In this document: piece after piece, positions 38,608-45,163 of the stretch
Layout of the letters: each line of letters starts with the position of its first letter
Numbering within the stretch: position 1 is the first letter of the stretch
Assembly (NCBI RefSeq): GCF_001424755.1
Contig: NZ_LMRF01000003.1
Span: 180,241-244,240 of the forward strand
Length of the DNA stretch: 64,000 bases
Direction: 5' to 3'
Origin: Marmoricola sp. Leaf446
GTDB taxonomy: Bacteria; Actinomycetota; Actinomycetes; Propionibacteriales; Nocardioidaceae
Program-made: the position numbers and the translations under genes
Notes under the pieces: generated by a model
The model's input: only the letters and a program-made list of their open reading frames with translations
The model's database searches: none
What the model was told of the DNA's origin: nothing

Positions 38608-38614
38608 GGCCCGG

Positions 38615-38651
38615 CGGGTCTCGTGACGGTCGCAGAGCGACCTCCTCGACC
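38615..38651 (+). repeat. hairpin repeat family C, copy 3
   Basis: GTGACGGTCGC-AGA-GCGACC-TCCTCGACC, with a 6-bp stem and 3-nt loop, starting 8 nt after the HNH stop. It is the inverted partner of the copy at 37143-37179. Confidence 0.8.
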
Positions 38652-38740
38652 ACCCGGCACGCGCGTGCGCGATTTTCTCGACCACCCGGCGCGCGCGTGC
38701 ACGACCTCCTCGACCACCCGGGCGTTGCCCACGCGCCCGT
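38645..38740. repeat. three 32-nt period repeats with CTCGACCACCCGG
   Basis: CTCGACCACCCGG occurs at 38645, 38677 and 38709, exactly 32 nt apart. Units 1 and 2 agree over most of their length (both continue CRCGCGCGTGCRCGA); unit 3 diverges after the 13-mer. Confidence 0.85.
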
Positions 38741-38790
38741 CGAGACAGGACTCCGTATCTCCTCAGGGGCCGAGGCCGCCGTGGGCGGAC

Positions 38791-39180
38791 CTAGCAGCCC
38801 GCCGGCGGCGGACCGAGGTCGAGGTGGTCGCGGGCCCACGTCATCAGGTCCTGCAGGACCGGCACCAGCGCGACGCCCCGCGGCGCCAGCCGGTAGTGCA
38901 CCGCCACCGGCGGCCCCTCGTCGACCTCGCGCACCACGAGCCCGGCCGCGGTCAGCCCCGCGAGCCGGTCGGCGAGCACCGAGTCGCTGATCCCGGTCGC
39001 CCGGCGCACCTCGGCGAAGCCTGCTGGCCCCTCCATCAGCGACCCCAGGATGACGCCGTTCCAGCGCTTGCCCAGCAGCTCGAAGGCGTGGCCGAGCGCG
39101 GCGTCGCAGAGCGGGGCGGAGTGGCCGGACGCCCCGTCGGCGCGGGTCTCCCCCGCGCGCACGTCGACGTCCCCGGCCAT
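38791..39180 (-). CDS. HxlR-family transcriptional regulator
   Basis: 129 residues from the ATG at 39180. The winged-helix core is CDAALGHAFELLGKRWNGVILGSLMEGPAGFAEVRRATGISDSVLADRLAGLTAAGLV, with a cysteine (APLCD) at the position used for redox or electrophile sensing in HypR/QorR-like members. It diverges from the azoreductase-like gene, as in many HxlR-enzyme pairs, so it probably represses that gene in response to quinones or electrophiles. TACCCT lies 6 nt before the start, suggesting a leaderless mRNA. Confidence 0.92.
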   Translation of the reverse strand: MAGDVDVRAGETRADGASGHSAPLCDAALGHAFELLGKRWNGVILGSLMEGPAGFAEVRRATGISDSVLADRLAGLTAAGLVVREVDEGPPVAVHYRLAPRGVALVPVLQDLMTWARDHLDLGPPPAGC

Positions 39181-39186
39181 GGACCC

Positions 39187-39192
39187 AGGGTA
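39187..39192 (-). promoter_or_regulatory. -10 box TACCCT before the HxlR gene
   Basis: On the minus strand TACCCT ends 6 nt before the ATG at 39180, with no Shine-Dalgarno in between. Confidence 0.4.
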
Positions 39193-39309
39193 GTTCAGCG
39201 CGCCGACCCCCACAGATCCGCTCGGAGCGGGAATGTCGCTTCGTATTTCGATGTTGCTCCTGATCTAGAAGCGCTTCGACCAGCGACGCGCCCCACCCCG
39301 GGAGACACC

Positions 39310-39960
39310 GTGACCCTGTTCCGACTCGACGCCAGCATCCTGCCCGCCACCTCCTCCAGCCGCGAGATCGCCGACCTCGTGGAGCAGGAGTGGGCCGCCC
39401 AGCACCCCCACGACGAGGTCATCCGCCGTCACGTCGGCTCGCAGCCGCTGCCCGCGGAGGCCTGGGCCGACGCCGTCACCGCCGGTTTCACCCCCGAGGA
39501 CGAGCGCAGCGAGGGCCAGCAGCGCGCCGTCGCGCTCGCCGCCGAGCTGGTCGAGGAGCTCACCACCGCCGACGCCGTGCTGCTTGCGGTCCCGCTCTAC
39601 AACTTCGGCGTCTCCCAGCACGTCAAGGCGTGGATCGACCTCGTCATCGCCGGCTCCGAGCCCGGCGCCCCGTTGCTCCAGGGCAAGCCCGTCGTGCTCG
39701 CCACCGTCCGGGGCGGGGCCTACGGCGCCGGCACCCCGCGCGAGGGCTGGGACCACTCCACGGCCTACCTGCGCCGCATCCTCGAGGACGTGTGGCAGGC
39801 CGACCTGACGCTGGTCGAGCGCGAGTTCACCCTCGTCGGGGTCAACCCGGCCCTCGACGAGTTCACCGACCTCGCCGCGGAGATGCAGCGCAAGGCGCAC
39901 TCCGCCGCCCGTGAGGCCGGCGCCGCGCTCGGCGTCCCCGCGGAGGACCTCGCCTCCTGA
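39310..39960 (+). CDS. FMN-dependent NADH-azoreductase-like protein
   Basis: 216 residues from the GTG at 39310 (GGAG 6 nt upstream). The flavodoxin-like fold has LFRLDASILPATSSSREIADLVEQEW (FMN phosphate loop), AVLLAVPLYNFGVSQHVKAWIDLV (P-x-Y-N-F) and VVLATVRGGAYGAGTPREGWDHSTAYLRRIL. Members reduce azo dyes and quinones by two electrons. Together with the divergent HxlR gene it forms a typical quinone-stress pair. A stem-loop follows the stop. Confidence 0.92.
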   Translation: MTLFRLDASILPATSSSREIADLVEQEWAAQHPHDEVIRRHVGSQPLPAEAWADAVTAGFTPEDERSEGQQRAVALAAELVEELTTADAVLLAVPLYNFGVSQHVKAWIDLVIAGSEPGAPLLQGKPVVLATVRGGAYGAGTPREGWDHSTAYLRRILEDVWQADLTLVEREFTLVGVNPALDEFTDLAAEMQRKAHSAAREAGAALGVPAEDLAS

Positions 39961-39965
39961 GGGTT

Positions 39966-39987
39966 CGTCGGTCGGGCTCGACCGACG
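39966..39987 (+). terminator. 8-bp hairpin after the azoreductase gene
   Basis: CGTCGGTC (39966-39973) pairs with GACCGACG (39980-39987) around a 6-nt loop, starting 5 nt after the TGA at 39960. Confidence 0.65.
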
Positions 39988-40056
39988 GCGGGCGGGCGTG
40001 AGGCGGTGAGGCCCGTGAGGTCGTGAGCACAAGTTGACGTTCGTGTCTTCGCGGGC

Positions 40057-40072
40057 GTGACAACGGCGAAAC
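40057..40072 (+). promoter_or_regulatory. GlnR-type binding site upstream of the nitrate operon
   Basis: GTGAC-AACGGC-GAAAC matches the GlnR half-site pair gTnAC-n6-GaAAC exactly. It lies 49 bp before the ATG of narK. A TTGACG (40034-40039) lies upstream and could be a -35 element. A second a/b pair with the right spacing is not evident. Confidence 0.6.
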
Positions 40073-40120
40073 ACCGGACGACGACTGTTCGGGGCACCCC
40101 CACACCACAGGAGTGCCTCC

Positions 40121-41641
40121 ATGGCCACGACGCAATCGCAGCCCGACCTCACCGCGGCGCCGCAGCCAACCACCCCCACCCCGCCCTCCGGGAGCGGCCG
40201 CCGCACCGGTCGCTGGATCGACGACTGGCGTCCCGAGGACACCGACTTCTGGGAGAGCGGCGGCAAGCAGGTCGCCCGCCGCAACCTGGTCTGGTCGATC
40301 TTCGCCGAGCACCTCGGCTTCTCGGTCTGGCTGATCTGGAGCGTCAGCTCCGCGTTCCTGCTGGCCCAGGGCTTCACCTTCACCCCGCAGCAGCTGTTCT
40401 TCCTGGTGGCGCTGCCCAACCTGGTCGGCTCGCTGCTGCGGCTGCCCTACACCTTCGCCGTGCCGGCGTTCGGCGGCCGCAACTGGACGATCGCCAGCGC
40501 CGCGCTGCTGCTGGTCCCGACGATCGGGTTCGCGATCGCGGTGGGCAACCCCGCGACGCCGTACTGGGTGTTCTGCCTGATCGCGGCCACCGCGGGCTTC
40601 GGTGGCGGCAACTTCGCCAGCTCGATGGCCAACATCAACTTCTTCTACCCGACCGCGAAGAAGGGCGCCGCGCTCGGGCTCAACGCCGCGGGCGGCAACC
40701 TGGGCGTCTCGCTGATCCAGTTCTTCCTGCCGGTCGTGGTCGGCGGCGCCGGCATCTTCGGGCTGGTCAAGGCCAGCGAGGGCGGGATCCACCTCGAGCG
40801 GGCGGGGTGGCTGTACGCCGGCCTGGCCGTCGTCGCCACGCTCGCGGCGTACCTGTTCATGGACAACCTCGGCACCGCCAAGTCCAGCCCCCGCGAGCAG
40901 CTCAAGGTCGTCACCCAGAAGCACACCTGGGTGATGGCGGTGCTCTACATCGGCACCTTCGGGTCGTTCATCGGCTACTCCGCCGCGATGCCGCTGCTGA
41001 TCAAGCTCAACTTCTGGGTGCCCGAGCCGGCGCCGCTCGGCACCGGCATCTACTTCGCCTACTACGCCTTCCTCGGCGCGCTGGTGGGCTCGCTGACCCG
41101 CCCGTTCGGCGGCTGGCTCGCCGACAAGTACGGCGGCGCCAAGGTGACCCTCGCCGCGTTCGCCGGGATGATCGTGTTCACCCTGGGCGTGCTCGCGACG
41201 CTGCTGCAGCTGACCCCGAACCCCACCGCCGACCCGGGGATCGCCGCGGACAACCAGAGCCTGTTCCCGGTGTTCCTCGGCTTCTTCCTGCTGGTCTTCG
41301 CCTCGACCGGCATCGGCAACGGCTCGACCTACAAGATGATCCCCGCGATCTGGCGCGCCGGCGCCGTCGCCGCCACCGAGGCCGGCACCCCCGAGCGCAA
41401 CCGGGCGCTGCTCACCTCCACCCGGCAGGCCTCCTCGGCGCTCGGCGTCATCGGGGCGGTGGGCGCGATCGGCGGCTTCCTGATCCCGCTCGCCTTCAGC
41501 GCCCCGTGGGTCGACAGCCCGCTGCAGGCCACCCAGGGCGCGTTCGTGGTGTTCGCCGGCTACTACGTCGTCTGCGCGATCGTCGTCTGGGCGGTCTACC
41601 TGCGACGCAGCCGCTCGGCCGTCGGCCGCGTCGAGGTCTGA
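40121..41641 (+). CDS. narK: NarK-type nitrate/nitrite transporter (MFS)
   Basis: 506 residues with about 12 hydrophobic helices. The cytoplasmic N-terminus (RRTGRWIDDWRPEDTDFWESGG) is typical of actinobacterial NarK. The nitrate signature lies in AGFGGGNFASSMANINFFYP, and a second one in FASTGIGNGSTYKMIP; the substrate arginines of TM2 and TM8 lie around LLRLPYTF and LTRPFGG. It takes up nitrate and may export nitrite. It is first in the nar-nir operon, 7 bp before the nitrate reductase gene, behind a GlnR-like site. Confidence 0.95.
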   Translation: MATTQSQPDLTAAPQPTTPTPPSGSGRRTGRWIDDWRPEDTDFWESGGKQVARRNLVWSIFAEHLGFSVWLIWSVSSAFLLAQGFTFTPQQLFFLVALPNLVGSLLRLPYTFAVPAFGGRNWTIASAALLLVPTIGFAIAVGNPATPYWVFCLIAATAGFGGGNFASSMANINFFYPTAKKGAALGLNAAGGNLGVSLIQFFLPVVVGGAGIFGLVKASEGGIHLERAGWLYAGLAVVATLAAYLFMDNLGTAKSSPREQLKVVTQKHTWVMAVLYIGTFGSFIGYSAAMPLLIKLNFWVPEPAPLGTGIYFAYYAFLGALVGSLTRPFGGWLADKYGGAKVTLAAFAGMIVFTLGVLATLLQLTPNPTADPGIAADNQSLFPVFLGFFLLVFASTGIGNGSTYKMIPAIWRAGAVAATEAGTPERNRALLTSTRQASSALGVIGAVGAIGGFLIPLAFSAPWVDSPLQATQGAFVVFAGYYVVCAIVVWAVYLRRSRSAVGRVEV

Positions 41642-41648
41642 GCCGGCG

Positions 41649-43733
41649 ATGGACACGCTCACCCACTGCCCCTACTGCTCGCTCCAGTGCGGCATGACCC
41701 TTCGAGACGGGCGCGGAGCGCCCTCCTCAGGGACCGGGGACGGGCGCGGCGGGCGCACCCTGGAGGTGCAGCCGTGGCCCGAGTTCCCGGTGAACGAGGG
41801 CGGGCTGTGCCGCAAGGGCTGGACGGCGACGGGGCTGCGCGGTCACCGCGAGCGGCTGACGCAGCCGCTGGTGCGCGACCGGGCGACGGGTGAGCTGCGC
41901 GCGGCCGGCTGGGACGAGGCGCTCGACCTCGTCGCCGGCCGGCTGCGCGACCTGCAGGTGGAGTCGGGCCCCGACGCGGTCGCGGTGTTCGGCGGCGGCG
42001 GGCTGACCAACGAGAAGGCCTACGCGCTCGGCAAGTTCGCCCGGGTCGCGCTACGCACCAGCCAGGTCGACTACAACGGCCGCTGGTGCATGAGCTCGGC
42101 CGCGTCGGCGGCCAACCAGGCCTTCGGCCTCGACCGCGGGCTGCCGTTCCCGCTCGCCGACCTCGAGCAGACCGACGTGCTCGTCCTGGTCGGGTCCAAC
42201 CTGGCCGAGACGATGCCGCCCGCGGCCCGGCACCTCGACCGGCTCCGCGAGCGCGGCGGCACCGTGGTGGTCGTCGACCCCCGTCGTACGCCGACCGCGG
42301 ACCGCGCCGACGTGCTGCTCCAGCCCGTCCCGGGCACCGACCTCGCGCTGGCGCTGGGCGTGCTGCACCTGCTCGACGCAGCGGGCGCGGTCGACACGGC
42401 GTACGTCGAGGCCCGGACCACCGGCTTCGAGCCGGTCCGCGAGGTGACGGCCGGCTGGTGGCCCGAGCGGGTCGAGCGCGTGACCGGCGTGCCCGCCACC
42501 GAGCTGCGGGCGCTGGCCACGCTGCTGGCCGGGGCCGAGCGCGTCACCGTGCTGACCGCCCGCGGCGCCGAGCAGCACGCCCAGGGCACCGCGACCGTGC
42601 TCGGCTGGATCGACGTCGCGCTGGCGCTCGGCATGCCCGGGAGGCCGTACGCCGGCTACGGCTGCCTCACCGGGCAGGGCAACGGCCAGGGCGGCCGCGA
42701 GCACGGCCAGAAGGCCGACCAGCTGCCCGGCTACCGGATGATCGACGACCCGGCGGCGCGCGACCACGTCGCCCGCGTGTGGGGCGTCGACCCGGCCGAC
42801 CTGCCGGGGGCCGGGCGATCGGCGTACGAGCTGCTGGACGCCCTCGGCACCCCCGGCGGCCCCCGCGCGCTGCTCGTCCACGGCTCCAACATCGTGGTCT
42901 CCGCCCCCCACGCCGGCCACGTCACCGCCCGGCTCGAGGCGCTGGACCTGCTCGTCGTCTGCGACCTGGTGATGAGCGAGACCGCGGCGATCGCCGACGT
43001 GGTGCTGCCGGTGACCCAGTGGGCCGAGGAGACCGGCACCATGACCAACCTCGAGGGCCGCGTCGTGCTGCGGCAGCAGGCGACTCCCCCGCCCGAGGGC
43101 GTGCGCTCCGACCTCGAGGTGCTGGCCGGGCTGGCCGAGCGGCTCGGGTCGCCGGTGCCGTTCAGCACCGACCCCGAGGAGGTCTTCGCCGAGCTGGGTC
43201 GCGCCTCGGCGGGCGGCCGGGCCGACTACAGCGGCATCAGCTACGACCGGATCCGCGAGGAGCACGGGGTTTTCTGGCCCTGCCCGGTCGGATCTGCCGG
43301 GACGCCACGGATGTTCACCGAGAGCTTCGCCCACGCCGACGGCCGGGCCCGGTTCGTGGCGGTCGACCACGTCGGCACCGCCGAGCCCACCGACGCGGCG
43401 TACCCGCTGCACCTGACCACCGGCCGGGTGCTCGCGCAGTACCAGTCCGGCGCCCAGACCCGTCGGGTCCGCGACCTGCCCGACACCGGCCCCTTCGTCG
43501 AGCTGCACCCGATGCTGGCCGCCCGTCTCGGCGCCGTCGACGGCGAGCCGGTGGTCGTCACCACGCGGCGCGGCGAGCTGAAGGCACCGGCCCGGGTGGT
43601 CACCACGATCCGGCCCGACACGGTCTTCGTGCCCTTCCACTGGGTCGGCGCCAACCGGCTCACCAACGACGCGCTCGACCCCTCCAGCCGGATGCCGGAG
43701 TTCAAGGTCTGCGCCGCGGCGGTGCGCACGTGA
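41649..43733 (+). CDS. assimilatory nitrate reductase catalytic subunit (molybdopterin oxidoreductase)
   Basis: 694 residues. The [4Fe-4S] ligands are in HCPYCSLQCGMTL and GGLCRKGW (CxxCxxxC...C). The Mo-bisMGD domains include DAVAVFGGGGLTNEKAYALGKFARV, VLVGSNLAETMPPAARHLDRL, GYGCLTGQGNGQGGREHGQKADQLPGYRMI and the C-terminal LTTGRVLAQYQSGAQTRRV and FVPFHWVGANRLTNDALDP. It reduces nitrate to nitrite in the cytosol. It lacks the C-terminal BFD-like domain of some NasA/NasC proteins; the next gene supplies one. Between the third and fourth cysteines, ~20 residues (RDGRGAPSSGTGDGRGGR) are encoded by a short hairpin repeat also seen around the HNH gene. Confidence 0.94.
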   Translation: MDTLTHCPYCSLQCGMTLRDGRGAPSSGTGDGRGGRTLEVQPWPEFPVNEGGLCRKGWTATGLRGHRERLTQPLVRDRATGELRAAGWDEALDLVAGRLRDLQVESGPDAVAVFGGGGLTNEKAYALGKFARVALRTSQVDYNGRWCMSSAASAANQAFGLDRGLPFPLADLEQTDVLVLVGSNLAETMPPAARHLDRLRERGGTVVVVDPRRTPTADRADVLLQPVPGTDLALALGVLHLLDAAGAVDTAYVEARTTGFEPVREVTAGWWPERVERVTGVPATELRALATLLAGAERVTVLTARGAEQHAQGTATVLGWIDVALALGMPGRPYAGYGCLTGQGNGQGGREHGQKADQLPGYRMIDDPAARDHVARVWGVDPADLPGAGRSAYELLDALGTPGGPRALLVHGSNIVVSAPHAGHVTARLEALDLLVVCDLVMSETAAIADVVLPVTQWAEETGTMTNLEGRVVLRQQATPPPEGVRSDLEVLAGLAERLGSPVPFSTDPEEVFAELGRASAGGRADYSGISYDRIREEHGVFWPCPVGSAGTPRMFTESFAHADGRARFVAVDHVGTAEPTDAAYPLHLTTGRVLAQYQSGAQTRRVRDLPDTGPFVELHPMLAARLGAVDGEPVVVTTRRGELKAPARVVTTIRPDTVFVPFHWVGANRLTNDALDPSSRMPEFKVCAAAVRT
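41701..41735 (+). repeat. hairpin repeat family C, copy 4, inside the nitrate reductase gene
   Basis: TTCGAGACGGGCGC-GGA-GCGCCCTCCTC has the same layout as the copies around the HNH gene (TTTCGAGACG, 6-bp stem, 3-nt loop, CCTCCTC). It is in frame and codes for part of a Gly/Arg/Ser-rich loop. Confidence 0.7.
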
Positions 43734-45124
43734 CAGGCCGGCGCATCGTGGTCGTCGGCTCCGGCATGGCCACCACCCGCCTCGTCGAGGGCCTGGTCGC
43801 CCGCGGCGTGGCCGAGCGCGACCAGGTCACCGTGCTCGGCGACGAGCCGCACGCGCCGTACAACCGGATCCTGCTCTCCGCGGTCCTCGAGGGCACCCAC
43901 CGTCCCGAGGCGCTCACGCTCCGCTCGCCGGCCTGGTACGCCGCGCACGGCGTCGAGCTGCGCCTGGGCGCCCGCGTGCTCGACGTCGACCGGGAGCGTC
44001 GCGAGGTGATGCTGGTCGACGGCGAGCGGTTCGGCTACGACGTGCTCGTCCTGGCCACCGGCTCGATCCCGAGCCTGCCGCCGATCCGCGGCCTGGTCAG
44101 GATGGACGGCACCCTGCACCCGGCCGTCCACGCCTTCCGCAGCCTCGACGACTGCCTCCGCCTCGATGCCGCGGTGTCACCCGGGGCCCGCGCGGTCGTC
44201 GTCGGCGGTGGCCTGCTGGGCCTCCAGGTCGCCCGGGCGCTCGCGGTCCGCGGGCTCGAGGTCGAGCTCGTCGAGGGCGGGGAGCACCTGCTCCGCAGCC
44301 AGGTCGGCCCCCAGGCCGGCCGCATCATCGCCCGTGACCTGGCCCGGCTCGGCACGGCCGTCTACACCGGCGCCCGCGCGGTGAGGCTGACCGACGAGGG
44401 GCTGCGGCTGGACAACGGCTACGTGCTCAGCGCCGACCTCGTCGTGCTCACCGCCGGTGGCCGCCCCGCCACGGCGCTGGCCCGGCGCGCCGGCCTGGCC
44501 TGCCGCCGCGGCATCCTGGTCGACGACCGGCTCACCACCAGCGACGACCGCGTCCACGCGCTCGGCGACTGCGTCGAGCACGACGGCCAGGTGACCGGGT
44601 TCGTGCCGCCGGCCTGGGAGCAGGCGCAGGCGCTGGCCGACCACCTGGCCGGCGACGAGGTGCACTACCCCGGCGCCCGCACCGTCGCCCGGCTGCGCGC
44701 CACCGACCTCGAGGTGGCCGTGCTCGGCGACCCCGAGCACGAGCCGGGCGAGGTCGTCGAGGTCAGCAACCCGGTCGTCGGCTCCCACCGCAAGCTGGTC
44801 GTGCGCGACGGCGTCGTCGTCGCCGCGACGCTGGTCGGGGACCTCTCACGGATCGGCCTGATCACCCAGCACTACGACCGGCGGACGGTCCTCGGCCCCA
44901 CCGAGCCCGGCGAGCTGCTGATGGCCGACCGGCCCGCGCACCCCCGCGTGCTGCCCGACGACGCCGAGGCCTGCGTCTGCGCGGGCGTCACCGCCGGCGC
45001 GGTGCGCGCCTGCACCTCGCTCGAGCAGGTCCGCGAGACCACCCGGGCCACCACCGGCTGCGGCGGCTGCGCCGAGGCCGTGCGCGGCCTGCTCGCCACC
45101 CGCCCCGCCCTCTCGACCACCTAG
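43730..45124 (+). CDS. NAD(P)H/FAD reductase with C-terminal BFD-like [2Fe-2S] domain, nitrate reductase electron donor
   Basis: 464 residues from the GTG at 43730, overlapping the previous stop (GTGA). FAD-binding motif RRIVVVGSGMATTRLVEGL, NAD-binding motif ARAVVVGGGLLGLQVARALAVRGLEVELVE, and VHALGDCVEHDG near the FAD. The last ~60 residues hold a BFD-like cluster motif: CVCAGVTAGAVRAC and TTGCGGCAEAV. It resembles the NADH-oxidising half of NirB/NasB and would pass electrons to the nitrate reductase encoded just upstream. Cysteine count fits one [2Fe-2S]. Confidence 0.88.
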   Translation: MTGRRIVVVGSGMATTRLVEGLVARGVAERDQVTVLGDEPHAPYNRILLSAVLEGTHRPEALTLRSPAWYAAHGVELRLGARVLDVDRERREVMLVDGERFGYDVLVLATGSIPSLPPIRGLVRMDGTLHPAVHAFRSLDDCLRLDAAVSPGARAVVVGGGLLGLQVARALAVRGLEVELVEGGEHLLRSQVGPQAGRIIARDLARLGTAVYTGARAVRLTDEGLRLDNGYVLSADLVVLTAGGRPATALARRAGLACRRGILVDDRLTTSDDRVHALGDCVEHDGQVTGFVPPAWEQAQALADHLAGDEVHYPGARTVARLRATDLEVAVLGDPEHEPGEVVEVSNPVVGSHRKLVVRDGVVVAATLVGDLSRIGLITQHYDRRTVLGPTEPGELLMADRPAHPRVLPDDAEACVCAGVTAGAVRACTSLEQVRETTRATTGCGGCAEAVRGLLATRPALSTT

Positions 45125-45163
45125 ACCCACCACCCCGGCTCCACCCAGGAAGGGACATCCCCC

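Noticed and set aside
38645-38740. CRISPR array candidate from 32-nt periodic repeats
   Set aside because: Only three partial units, spacers are themselves similar repeats, and there are no cas genes.
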